NCBI RefSeq assembly: GCF_000144915.1 | Contig: NC_014374.1 | Coordinates: 930,001-994,000 of the forward strand | From: Acidilobus saccharovorans 345-15 | GTDB taxonomy: Archaea > Thermoproteota > Thermoprotei_A > Sulfolobales > Acidilobaceae | DNA: 64,000 nt | Direction of reading: 5' to 3' | Shown here: positions 33,823-42,429 of the stretch, piece by piece | Position numbering within the stretch: position 1 is the first letter of the stretch | Layout: every line of letters begins with the position of its first letter | Notes under the pieces: generated by a model | Database searches by the model: none | Seen by the model: only the letters and a program-made list of their open reading frames with translations | What the model was told of the DNA's origin: nothing | Made by a program: the position numbers and the translations under genes

Positions 33823-36553
33823 CCTCGCACTTGACCGTAGAAACGCCGTCGGGGCCCTTCTCCACGGAGCACACCTTGTCTACGTTATCAACTAGGTCCA
33901 TGTGGTGAGTTATCACTATGAGCTGCTGCAGCCCTCCCTCCTCAGTGAGCTTGCCAAGCACGTCGACCAGCGCCCTTCTTCTCTCGTCGTCAAGCATGTC
34001 TGTGGGCTCGTCCAGCAGCAGGAACCCTATGTTGGAGTGCATCATCCTGTTGAGGGCGAGCACGTAAGCCAACGCTATTACTATCTGTTCGCCTCCGCTA
34101 AGGCTTGCTATTGGCCTTTCACGGCCCTGCCTGTCAACGACTACGAAGTAAAACGCGTCCTCGGTCTCCTTAACCTCGACCCTTGCGTAGTCCAGCCCGA
34201 AGACCCTGAATATCTCGTTCATCTCATTCTCAAGGCTCACCAAAGCCCTCCTGTAGAGGGTCCTCTCAAGCCTCTCAAGCGCCTCGACGGCCCCAAGGGC
34301 TGCGTCGAGCTTATCTAACGCCTTAGACAGCGACTGCTCCTCCTCGTAAGCCTTGTCTGCCTCCTTCTTGGCCTGCTCAATGCGCGAGCTTACGGAGGCC
34401 AGCTGCGCGCTTAACTTGGTGTAGGCGTTCCTCAGCTCATTCAGCTTTGACCTCTCAGCCTCGCAGGCCGTAGCCTGTGATTTGAGGGACTCCAGCTTTG
34501 CCCTGACCTCGCCTATCCTTGACTCAAGCAGCGCCTTCTCCGAGGCTAGGTCGCCCAGGCGGGACTTCACTATGTTAAGCTGCTCTAGCAGCGATGGAAG
34601 CTCTGCAACCCTCCTGGCAGCGTCTTCTATGACATTCTTCGCCCTCTCATAGCTGGGGGCCCCTGTGGCCTCAAGCAGCTTCTTAATTGCAATGTCCCTG
34701 GCGTCCGTCTTGGCTTTAAGCTCGCTGGCCAGGCTTTCATACCTGCCCCTCAGCTCCTTCGCGGCTTCAGCGTCCTTGACTCCGAGCGACAGGAGCCTGT
34801 TCTTTGCAGAAACATAAGCCGAGTACTCCCCCTCTAAGCTCTTGAGCTCGTCCTTTACCTCCTTTTCCTCCCTAGTCACCTCTTCAAGCTCTCTCTTTAT
34901 GGACTCCACGTCTACGATCTTGACCCTAGCGAGTGAATTCATCAAGCGTTCAAGCTGGGCCTCCAGCACCTGAACGGTGCGAACCCTGTCCTCAAGCTCT
35001 GAGATGGAGCTGCTGACCTTTTCAAGCTCCTCTGAGACGGCTCTCTCCTCGGTGGCGAGCCCCTTCCTCTCATTGTCAAAGTGCTTCAGCAGCTCCTCCT
35101 TCCTCTCCGGCGAGAGGGGTGAGCCGCAGACGGGGCACCTGGCCTCACCGCTGGTGCCCAGGACTTTAACTATATCATTAAGCTGCAGGGCCCTTTGCCT
35201 CACTGATCCAAGCCTGGCCTCAAGCTCTTGCTGTTTCCTACGAAGCGACTCGAGGTCGTTTGCGAGCTTCGCAACGCTCTGCCGTAGCGACTCTAAGCCC
35301 TCTGGCGAGGCTGATATAGAGGCTCCAACCAGGGAACCTAGCCGCTTAATGATGTCATCCACCTGTGACCTGAGTAGGTTAACCTGGGACACGGCGGCCT
35401 CCGCGCTGCTCAAGGACTTCGCGAGCTCCATCTCTCTCCTGCGCAGCACGTCCTCAAGCTTTGTCCTGAGCTCCGTGTACCGTCTATAGCCGTTCTCGTA
35501 CCGCTCAACGTCGCTTAACGCGTCGACCGCAGACCTTAACGCGGTTAAGTCCCTGTAAATGCCTGCTATCTCAGCGTTAAGCGAGTCCACCTCTTTGACC
35601 TGGGGCTCCAGCGAGGCCAGCCCCTTAGCCTTCTCTGCCTCTTGAACCCTGCGCTCAAGCTCTCTCGACTTGAGCTCCAGCTCCTCGGCCTCCCTCGACT
35701 TACCGGCCAGCTGCTGCTCAAACTCTTTCAGCTGCCGCTCAAGTTCTGGTATAGCGCCGAGTGGACTGCAGAGCTCATTTACCTTAGCCTCGCGCTCCTT
35801 AACTTCCGCCTCCAGCCTCTCTACTTCCCCCTTAAGCTTACCGAGCTCCTCCTCAAGGGCCCTGAGCTCAGAGAGCCTCTCCTGCCTGACCTTCCTGACG
35901 CTCTGAAGCATCATGGCGACCTCGGACCTTCTCCTTGGACCTACCTCAACAGAGACTATCGTTGTGCCGTCGCTTCTGGAGGCCCTTATAGCGTGCGACC
36001 TTATGTTCTCTGCCGCGGACCTGAGCTGAGGTATCCCTATAGCCGTCTCCACGAGCTCCCTAAGCCTTTTGCTCTCCTCGCGGGCAAGTATCGACGCTAT
36101 CTCTTCAAGGCCGCCCTGCTTTATGATCACGGCGGAGTCTATGAAGCCCTTGTAGTCGTTAACTCCGTGAAGGCCGAGGACCTTGGCCATCTCTTCCCTG
36201 TAGTCTGACGCCGTGCTCGCGACAAGCTTGCCATCTACAGTGAGCCTATAGCCTGATGTGGCTGAGTCCTGCCTGCGCTTCTCTATACTCGCGATGGCTT
36301 TGACCTCGCTCCCTGAATCTATATCCTTGAGCACTAGCTCGACAGCGGCTTTGGAAATACCTGTCCTGACGAGGTTGGATAGCTTTCCCCTCCACCCATT
36401 TGTTGTGAGGGCGTAGTAAATGGCCTCGAACATGCTTGTCTTGCCGGCGCCGTTCTGGCCGACTATGGCTATGCTGCCCCTGGGCAGCTCGATCTTGGTG
36501 TCCTTATGGCTGAGGAAGTCCTTCAGGGTCAGCTTACTTATTATGTAAGTCAT
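33815..36553 (-). CDS. rad50: DNA double-strand break repair ATPase Rad50
   Basis: 912-aa SMC-like protein. The N-terminal Walker A is GQNGAGKTSMFEAIYYAL; two long coiled coils meet at the zinc hook CPVCGSPL (Cys 473 and 476); the C-terminal signature is SLSGGEQIVIAL and Walker B FLLLDEPTDMLD. With Mre11 it tethers and processes DNA ends. Its ATG overlaps the mre11 TGA (ATGA), giving coupled expression. Confidence 0.97.
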   Translation of the reverse strand: MTYIISKLTLKDFLSHKDTKIELPRGSIAIVGQNGAGKTSMFEAIYYALTTNGWRGKLSNLVRTGISKAAVELVLKDIDSGSEVKAIASIEKRRQDSATSGYRLTVDGKLVASTASDYREEMAKVLGLHGVNDYKGFIDSAVIIKQGGLEEIASILAREESKRLRELVETAIGIPQLRSAAENIRSHAIRASRSDGTTIVSVEVGPRRRSEVAMMLQSVRKVRQERLSELRALEEELGKLKGEVERLEAEVKEREAKVNELCSPLGAIPELERQLKEFEQQLAGKSREAEELELKSRELERRVQEAEKAKGLASLEPQVKEVDSLNAEIAGIYRDLTALRSAVDALSDVERYENGYRRYTELRTKLEDVLRRREMELAKSLSSAEAAVSQVNLLRSQVDDIIKRLGSLVGASISASPEGLESLRQSVAKLANDLESLRRKQQELEARLGSVRQRALQLNDIVKVLGTSGEARCPVCGSPLSPERKEELLKHFDNERKGLATEERAVSEELEKVSSSISELEDRVRTVQVLEAQLERLMNSLARVKIVDVESIKRELEEVTREEKEVKDELKSLEGEYSAYVSAKNRLLSLGVKDAEAAKELRGRYESLASELKAKTDARDIAIKKLLEATGAPSYERAKNVIEDAARRVAELPSLLEQLNIVKSRLGDLASEKALLESRIGEVRAKLESLKSQATACEAERSKLNELRNAYTKLSAQLASVSSRIEQAKKEADKAYEEEQSLSKALDKLDAALGAVEALERLERTLYRRALVSLENEMNEIFRVFGLDYARVEVKETEDAFYFVVVDRQGRERPIASLSGGEQIVIALAYVLALNRMMHSNIGFLLLDEPTDMLDDERRRALVDVLGKLTEEGGLQQLIVITHHMDLVDNVDKVCSVEKGPDGVSTVKCEGD

Positions 36554-37797
36554 GAGGCGCTCAGCCTCCTAAGGATCTCAAGCGACTTGGGCCACGACGC
36601 CAGCTTCTCGAGGGCCGAGTCTACGGCGTCCTCCTCGCCTTCAGCTGCTGCCGCCGCTAGCTCCAGCACCACCTTAGCCGTGAACTCGTCGTTCCCCACT
36701 ATTTCCTGTAGCATCTTAACTATGTCAATGCTTGTCTTCGCCTCGCCCCTGGGCAAGCTTGCACTTTCATCGACGGCCCTCGTAACGTGAGGTATGACTA
36801 TTAAGTTGAGTTCCTTGGCTATCCTGTTGGCCTCCGCCTCTATCAGCCTCGTTGGAATTCCTGGAAGCGCCGTTATGTCAAGGTGAACCAAGGGCTGGGA
36901 GTTGGGGCTCTTCATAACCTTCGATATAGCGCCCTTCAAGTCGTAGTATACGGAGCCTGGCTCCTTTATTGTGACAGGTATTACATAGTGCTCCCTCACA
37001 GTCACAGGAACCTCGCTGACTGTCGCCTCATCAGAGGAGAGGTCCACCAGGAGCGGGCCCCTCTTATGCGTCTCCCTGGCCTCCTTTATGTCAAGCGGGT
37101 ACAGGGACCCAGGGTAGGCATACCACAGGTTTCCGTCGGCGAACTTCTCATAGTTTATTTCCCTCTTGTGTATATGGCCTAGGGCTACGTAGTTGACCCT
37201 AGGGAAGGACCTTACTGAGGTGACGGTCTCGTCAGCGAAGGGGAACACAGGGTCAACAGGCATGTGAGCTACAAAGACGGACTTAATGCCGTCCCTCCTC
37301 AGCTCCCTAGCGCGGGAGTCATAGAAGGGGCTCAGCCTGCTGTAGATTTTCCTCTTTTCATCTATGCTCACCTTAGAGAACGGGTACACCATAAATGCCA
37401 CTCCATTTAACTTAACTGTAGTGAGGTCCACTAACTGAGGTTCAGTTAGATTGCCTGCTCCCAAGAGAGCGGGGGCGTAGAAGCCCTCTATTGCTTCAGA
37501 CATCAACGACAGGAGGCTGTGCTCTCTCCTCCCCGGCGTATCATGTTCCCCATGAGCTGCTACAACCTTTATGCCGTGAGATACGAAATTCTTTATCAGC
37601 CTAAGCGCCCTCACAAGCGTAGTGTTGTCGGGATGCGGCGCATCAAAGAGGTCGCCGGATATAACGAGAACCTCCGCGTGATCCCTTCTCACGGCCTCTA
37701 AAGACTCTTCGAAGGCCCTGAATATGTCCTCGTATATTATCCGCTCGCCGTATTTCTTAGCGCCAAGATGTATATCTGACATGTGTGCCAGCAGCAA
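36550..37797 (-). CDS. mre11: Nuclease Mre11
   Basis: 415-aa metallophosphoesterase nuclease. Metal motifs are SDIHLG, GDLFDAP, AHGEHDTP, VAHMP and GHIHKR. The third motif reads GEHD rather than the GNHD of euryarchaeal and eukaryal Mre11. The C-terminal region holds the capping and Rad50-binding helices. First gene of the mre11-rad50-nurA-herA-methyltransferase run, in which all junctions are overlapping or within 13 nt. Confidence 0.95.
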   Translation of the reverse strand: MLLAHMSDIHLGAKKYGERIIYEDIFRAFEESLEAVRRDHAEVLVISGDLFDAPHPDNTTLVRALRLIKNFVSHGIKVVAAHGEHDTPGRREHSLLSLMSEAIEGFYAPALLGAGNLTEPQLVDLTTVKLNGVAFMVYPFSKVSIDEKRKIYSRLSPFYDSRARELRRDGIKSVFVAHMPVDPVFPFADETVTSVRSFPRVNYVALGHIHKREINYEKFADGNLWYAYPGSLYPLDIKEARETHKRGPLLVDLSSDEATVSEVPVTVREHYVIPVTIKEPGSVYYDLKGAISKVMKSPNSQPLVHLDITALPGIPTRLIEAEANRIAKELNLIVIPHVTRAVDESASLPRGEAKTSIDIVKMLQEIVGNDEFTAKVVLELAAAAAEGEEDAVDSALEKLASWPKSLEILRRLSAS

Positions 37798-37882
37798 CTG
37801 CTAAGACCCCGACCTGACCCCAGGCTTCACTTAGCTGTAATACCCTAAATCTCTAAGCTTTTCGCCCTTAGGCCTCACACGC

Positions 37883-37889
37883 TATATAA
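37883..37889 (+). promoter_or_regulatory. TATA box for the hexulose-phosphate synthase gene
   Basis: TATATAA is centred about 24 nt before TTG 37910, consistent with a leaderless transcript and with that start codon. Confidence 0.65.
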
Positions 37890-37909
37890 GCTCAGCGAAA
37901 AAGCCTGCG

Positions 37910-38653
37910 TTGCCGCTTCAATCAGGCTATAATCCCGTGTTCCTCCGTGAAAGGCAGGTGCGGGGCTTGGGAAGCCTAGTTGAGAGGCTAAGGGAGTGCG
38001 GCCACCTGCTCCAGGTAGCCCTTGACTTCACAGACCTTAGGGATGCCGTGAGGATAGGTTCGCTCACGTCACTAGGACCTGCGGTGATACTTGAGGCTGG
38101 GACGCCCCTCATAAAGTCCGAGGGCATGAAAAGCGTTGACATACTTAGGTCGCTCCCTGGGAGACATCTCGTGATGGCAGACACAAAGACTGCAGACGTG
38201 GGCGGCCTTGAGGCCAAGCTGGCCTTTGAGCACGGCGCTGACGCTATGAGCGTCCTGGCGGCCAGCAGCGAGGAGACCATTAAGGAGGCCGTCAGAGAGG
38301 CTGAGTCCGTTGGGAAGGACGTCTACGTTGACTTGATAGGCTTCACGGAACTAGACTCATGGCTTAAGAAGGCCAAAGGCGCAGGCGCCCACGTTGCTGT
38401 GATACACATAGGCATTGACGTTCAGAGGGCCCTAGGCATAACCGCAGCGCAGGCCACCGATATAGTGAGGAGAGCCAAGGATGTCTTCGGAGGGCCGGTG
38501 GCAGTCGCAGGCGGCATAAAGCCTTCAGATGTTAGCGCCCTGGCCTCGGCCGGCGCTGACATAATAATTATAGGCTCCGCAATAACTAAGTCCTCAGACC
38601 CAGCGGCCGCAGCTAAGGCCGCCCTTGATGGATTAAGGCCAAGGTGCCAGTAG
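37910..38653 (+). CDS. hps: 3-hexulose-6-phosphate synthase
   Basis: 247-aa OMP-decarboxylase-superfamily barrel. The LQVALDFTDLRDAV start, the ADTKTADVG form of the DxKxxD catalytic motif, and GGIKPSD with IIIGSAITKS phosphate loops are typical of HPS. In archaea lacking the oxidative pentose-phosphate route, HPS run in reverse makes ribulose-5-phosphate for nucleotide synthesis. No phosphohexuloisomerase gene is adjacent; a 98-aa gene follows after one base. True OMP decarboxylase is encoded elsewhere (pyrF at 47.6 kb), which supports the HPS call. Confidence 0.85.
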   Translation: MPLQSGYNPVFLRERQVRGLGSLVERLRECGHLLQVALDFTDLRDAVRIGSLTSLGPAVILEAGTPLIKSEGMKSVDILRSLPGRHLVMADTKTADVGGLEAKLAFEHGADAMSVLAASSEETIKEAVREAESVGKDVYVDLIGFTELDSWLKKAKGAGAHVAVIHIGIDVQRALGITAAQATDIVRRAKDVFGGPVAVAGGIKPSDVSALASAGADIIIIGSAITKSSDPAAAAKAALDGLRPRCQ

Positions 38654-38654
38654 C

Positions 38655-38951
38655 ATGGACGACGTGAAATTAATTGTCAAAGAGTCCATCAAGGAGTATA
38701 ACAGGTACAGGTCCCCTGAGGCAATTGCCAGGCTCGTTACCAGGAAGGGCGACACCTACTACGTCAAGTTTGACGGAAGCTACTGCGAGACCTGCGGCCT
38801 TTACGACTGGATCGACGACCTGAGGTACGTAATGCTTGAGAAGGGCCTTAATGTTGAGATAGAGAAGCTCAAGGAGCCCGAGGGGCCTGAGGGGAGCGTC
38901 AGGGTAGCCGCGTTTAGGGTCAAGCAGTTGAGGGCTTCGCAGAGGCCCTAA
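38655..38951 (+). CDS. Small conserved-looking protein with CxxC
   Basis: 98-aa protein of unknown function. It is mostly alpha/beta with a central SYCETCGLYDWIDDL segment whose CxxC could bind metal or be redox active. It begins one base after the hps stop, so it is almost certainly cotranscribed. The 3' end overlaps the convergent lactamase-fold gene by 32 nt. I do not recognise a family. Confidence 0.7.
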   Translation: MDDVKLIVKESIKEYNRYRSPEAIARLVTRKGDTYYVKFDGSYCETCGLYDWIDDLRYVMLEKGLNVEIEKLKEPEGPEGSVRVAAFRVKQLRASQRP

Positions 38952-39828
38952 AGCTCAGCCCCCTTTCACCGACTTCAACTTCTACTGCGTTCTCATCCCT
39001 GAGGCACCTTATATAGCCCTTGACCGTGGCCTCCAGCAGCATCAGAACGTCAGGCGTTAACTCAGAGTACTTGAACTTCTTTAACAGCGCAACAAGTATG
39101 TCCTCTATGGTAGCCGATTTTGACATGACGTTTAGGATTACTTCCTTAGCTTCCTCTATCCTTCTGATATTAGCCTCTATGAAGGGGCCTGCGTCGGACG
39201 CCTTAATTAAAGGGCCATGTGAAGGCACTATAAAGTCGACCCTGCCCTCAAGCTTCTCTATAGTGCTTAGGCTTCCCTCCGCGGCGCAGGGCATCCTGTG
39301 ATATGGGACGCCGTACTTCTCAAGTACCCTGTCACCGAAGAGCGCATCTGCCACGTAGAAGACTCCGTCTGGGGTTATAGCGCCCACCTGGCCGTCCGTG
39401 TGGCCCGGCAGCCTCACGAGCTTAAGGGGGCCGTAGCTGTCGCGCTCAGGGGGGATCTCCACATCAACCCTGATCGGGGGGCCATGGAACGTAAGGAGCT
39501 TGTCAGCTGGATTAACTGGGTAGCCGAACGTCATTACTACCCTGAGCTCTGGATTTTTTGCTATGGGAGCGTCGAGACTGCTCATGGCTACTTCGTCAAC
39601 CTGCAGCTCTCCTAAGGCGGATAAGTGGTCGCTGTGATAGTGGGTGACAAGGACCGACTTCCTCCCTGCCCCGAGCTTCTCCAGGTCCCTCCTAAGCGCC
39701 CTTGGCCTGTCCTCCCCTTGGCCGGGATCAACTATGTAGACCGTTCCCGTCTCCCTATCAGTATAGAATAACGTCGCGGGGCTCCCCTTCTCTAAGAACG
39801 TGGAGCCCTTGATAGTGCTAAGAGTCAA
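38920..39828 (-). CDS. Metallo-beta-lactamase-fold hydrolase
   Basis: 302-aa zinc hydrolase. Binuclear metal motif THYHSDHLSAL (HxHxDH), His in RLPGHTDGQVG, bridging Asp in YVADALFGD, and a final His in VPSHGP. A C-terminal helical domain of about 80 residues follows (possibly a winged helix). Glyoxalase II-like or LACTB2-like nuclease roles are both compatible. A TATA-like GTTTTTAACG on the minus strand lies about 40 nt upstream. Confidence 0.85.
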   Translation of the reverse strand: MTLSTIKGSTFLEKGSPATLFYTDRETGTVYIVDPGQGEDRPRALRRDLEKLGAGRKSVLVTHYHSDHLSALGELQVDEVAMSSLDAPIAKNPELRVVMTFGYPVNPADKLLTFHGPPIRVDVEIPPERDSYGPLKLVRLPGHTDGQVGAITPDGVFYVADALFGDRVLEKYGVPYHRMPCAAEGSLSTIEKLEGRVDFIVPSHGPLIKASDAGPFIEANIRRIEEAKEVILNVMSKSATIEDILVALLKKFKYSELTPDVLMLLEATVKGYIRCLRDENAVEVEVGERGLSFRASAKPSTA

Positions 39829-39973
39829 GGCCTTCTCTCCTCCTTTTCCCTACAGCACACGCGTTAAAAACAATCATTTGTAGCCTTTGGCCAACATCGT
39901 TAAAGACATGTGCACGAAAAACTGTGCGAAGCAACTAAAACAGTTAAAGAAAGGCCTTAGAGTGCTTTAGTCC

Positions 39974-40471
39974 TTAGAACTCCTCCTCCCCGCCTTCCTC
40001 GTTACTCTCTTCGTTCCTTGGAGGCCTTCTACCTCCAAAACTGCGGCGACCTCCGAACCTCCTTGAACCTCCTCTCGGTGGCCTATACCCCGTAGACTGA
40101 GCCTTTGGCGTGTTCTCTGGGATTTCCTCAGCCTTTGGCACCTCGCCGTCATCTATCTTTTCTATGGACCCCCTGCTGCCTATGTTGAGCTGTACCTGTC
40201 CCTTGAAGCTTGTGGTCCACGCGCCTTTCAGCTCTACGGCGTCGCCCTCGTTAAGCTTGCCCGCCTGTTGCCCCCACGCGGTGAGCTTTATTCTGCCCGT
40301 CTCGTCGCCTACTACGGCCTCGCTTATCGTTCTGTCTCCTCTCTGCGTGTGTATGGTCTTTGGAGGCTCAACACTCAAAACACGAACCTTTATGTCTATA
40401 TTATCCTCACCCTCGCGAAGGCTAGAAACCTTGCGAGGGGACTCTCCACCCTCTCCCGACACTTCACACAC
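39974..40471 (-). CDS. ssb: Single-stranded DNA-binding protein (crenarchaeal SSB)
   Basis: 165-aa protein with one OB fold (about residues 15-115; SEAVVGDETGRIKLTAWG and AWTTSFKGQVQLNIG match Sulfolobus SSB) followed by a flexible Gly/Arg tail (GGSRRFGGRRSFGGRRPP) and an acidic end (EEGGEEEF) for partner recruitment. GTG 40471 is used; the tract before the OB fold is slightly longer than in Sulfolobus. Monocistronic. Confidence 0.93.
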   Translation of the reverse strand: MCEVSGEGGESPRKVSSLREGEDNIDIKVRVLSVEPPKTIHTQRGDRTISEAVVGDETGRIKLTAWGQQAGKLNEGDAVELKGAWTTSFKGQVQLNIGSRGSIEKIDDGEVPKAEEIPENTPKAQSTGYRPPRGGSRRFGGRRSFGGRRPPRNEESNEEGGEEEF

Positions 40472-40665
40472 TCTCGCTAGTTACGCGCCCTCTCCTGTTT
40501 CCAGGAAAGGGCCAAGAACGGCTGGCCTAGCGGGGTTTATAAGCATACCTGCTCCTTTGAAAGCCCCTGAGCTAGCCTGACAAATGCTTATTTTCCTATT
40601 TTTCACTGGTGCCCCAGGTGCGGAGCTGATGAGCCTTTGCTGCTGGGAGGGCGCTTAAGGTAAGC

Positions 40666-41274
40666 ATAGCCTCGGTTGGAGTAGATCTTATAAGGCCCCA
40701 TGAAATGTTCATTCCTGAGCGCGTTGATGAGGTCCTGAAGAGCGTAACAAGGAGCATGGTCATGGCCAAGCCCTTAGTAGTTGCCGCAGATTCATGGATT
40801 TTAGTTGATGGCGCCCACAGGTTAGAGGCGCTGAAGAGGCTTGGTGCCCGTTACGCGCCCGCCGTTATTATAGATTATAACTCTGATGAAGTAAAATTGC
40901 TCGGATGGGTGAGGAGCTATTCATATAGTAGCGAGGCGCTTAACGAGCTTCGCAGGCTAGCTGCTATATCGAAGCGTAGGAATCGTCACGATGGCTCCGT
41001 TATGATATGGCTTGAGGGGCTGGACTCGTACTACGACATTAAGAAGTTCGAGTCCCTGGGCTTTACCCTAAGAGGCGTCTCGACGTCTACAAGGTCGCTC
41101 GCGGGCCTCATAGTGATACCTCCCCCGCCTACCAAGGACCTTGTGGTTAGGGCCGCCATGTCTGGGGAGCTCCTGCCGCCCAAGGCAACCCGCCACATAA
41201 CAGCAGCCAAGAACATAATTCTCCCAACGTCTCTCAGAAGGATAATTCATGATGGCAGGGAGTGGCCTTGGTAA
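40666..41274 (+). CDS. serK: SerK-like free L-serine kinase (ParB/Srx fold)
   Basis: ParB/sulfiredoxin-fold protein resembling Thermococcus SerK, which phosphorylates free serine for cysteine synthesis. Matches: the nucleotide/substrate motif LVDGAHRLEALKRLGARYAP and the C-terminal PTKDLVVRAAMSGELLPPKATRH. The first ATG (40705) would lose the conserved VDLIRPHE segment, whose Glu corresponds to SerK Glu30. The open frame extends back to an in-frame stop at 40630-40632 with no ATG, GTG or TTG. I place a provisional start at ATA 40666; a nearby frameshift from ATG 40629 is the alternative. Confidence 0.7.
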   Translation: MASVGVDLIRPHEMFIPERVDEVLKSVTRSMVMAKPLVVAADSWILVDGAHRLEALKRLGARYAPAVIIDYNSDEVKLLGWVRSYSYSSEALNELRRLAAISKRRNRHDGSVMIWLEGLDSYYDIKKFESLGFTLRGVSTSTRSLAGLIVIPPPPTKDLVVRAAMSGELLPPKATRHITAAKNIILPTSLRRIIHDGREWPW

Positions 41275-41290
41275 GTCACGAAAGCTCCCT

Positions 41291-41734
41291 TCAGCGTTTC
41301 TCTACCTGGGACTGCAGCACGTACACTAAGGTTATGTAGTGCGGCGCTAACCTTATTATGTCCCTCTTAGAGATCATGCCAACCGGCTTCATGTTGTTCC
41401 TGGAGAGGACCGGAAGATGCCCTATGTTGTGAGTCCCCATGAGCTCAGCGGCCTCCTTGACCGTATAGTCCTCAAGCACGAAGTAGGGGTTCTTCGTCAT
41501 TATGTTGCCCACGGGCACGTTACGGGATAGCCCCTTAGCAACCACCTCCCTCACTATGTCGGTCTTAGTAACTATACCTATGAGGTTGTCACTGTCATCA
41601 ACTATAATGAGGGAGCCTACGCCTTTGTCCATCATTATCTGAGCTGCCTCGTTAACAGGCGTTATAGGGGTAACCTTAACTGGCGGGGTGTGCATTATGT
41701 CCCTGACCAAGGGCTCTGTGGCCATAGCGTCCAC
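41291..41734 (-). CDS. CBS-domain pair protein
   Basis: 147-aa protein consisting of two CBS motifs (about residues 10-65 and 75-135) with the typical PVKVTPITPVNEAAQIM, GSLIIVDDSDNLIGIVTKTD and HLPVLSRNNMKPVGMISKRD blocks. Such pairs bind adenine nucleotides (ATP/AMP/SAM) and act as sensors. There is no fused effector domain. Start GTG 41734. Partner unknown. Confidence 0.9.
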   Translation of the reverse strand: MDAMATEPLVRDIMHTPPVKVTPITPVNEAAQIMMDKGVGSLIIVDDSDNLIGIVTKTDIVREVVAKGLSRNVPVGNIMTKNPYFVLEDYTVKEAAELMGTHNIGHLPVLSRNNMKPVGMISKRDIIRLAPHYITLVYVLQSQVEKR

Positions 41735-41815
41735 CAGATCCCTTTGGCTCCCTGCCAGTTAAAATGTAATGGTAAGCTAAATACCAAGCACTAACAGCTT
41801 TCTATATTTAGCTAC

Positions 41816-42340
41816 TTAAGGACTTTTCTCGTCGTTTTCACTTATGACCTTGCTGCTCTGAACCAGCATCCGGGCATCGTTGACTATTTTCCTTATGTTA
41901 TTCCAGTGGCCGCCCTCCCAGTATACATGACCGCACTTAACACACACGTAAAACTTGCCATACCTAGCTAAGGCTCCTGGAGGAACGCGGCCCCTTATAA
42001 TATTCTTGTCAGTGACCTCCCTCAGGGGCCCATTGCATATTGGGCACCTGCTTATCGAGGGGTCAGCCCTGAGCTCTATGAGTCCCTCACTGGCAAGCCT
42101 GGCAAGGTTTCTAGCTACGTCTACTTCGGGAAGAAGAACGGCCTTTAGCTTCAGCTTTTCAGCCCTTCTGTGGAGGCCCTTGTCGCTAGTGATTATTATC
42201 CTACCAGTCCTTGCAGCTATGCTTAGTATCTGAGCATCATTATATGACTTGGAGTAAAGCGTGTCGTATCCCATCATTCGCAGCCACTTGGCTAGGGTGC
42301 CCAGCATCGCGTCAACTATGAACTTGTTGCTTTGCTGCAT
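41816..42340 (-). CDS. Mut7-C/PIN-like RNase domain protein with zinc ribbon
   Basis: 174-aa protein. The N-terminal PIN-like Mut7-C fold has FIVDAMLGTLAKWLRMMGYDT, DAQILSIAARTGRIIITSDKGL with the conserved acidic residues. A C-terminal zinc ribbon (CPICNGPL and CVKCGHVYW) follows. Mut7-C domains are predicted ribonucleases. ATG 42340 is preceded by a TATA-like TTATAT element on the reverse strand. Confidence 0.88.
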   Translation of the reverse strand: MQQSNKFIVDAMLGTLAKWLRMMGYDTLYSKSYNDAQILSIAARTGRIIITSDKGLHRRAEKLKLKAVLLPEVDVARNLARLASEGLIELRADPSISRCPICNGPLREVTDKNIIRGRVPPGALARYGKFYVCVKCGHVYWEGGHWNNIRKIVNDARMLVQSSKVISENDEKSP

Positions 42341-42429
42341 TGCCCGTGGCCTCTCTGGGTGTGCGCCGGTGAAGCCTTATATCTCATCTAAGGCGGGAAG
42401 CGAAGTTCATGGTATAGCTCCTTAAGGCT

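Noticed and set aside
40625-40660. CTGATGA at 40627 as a C box
   Set aside because: No D or D' box follows at 10-20 nt, and the sequence is in the upstream region of the serK-like gene.
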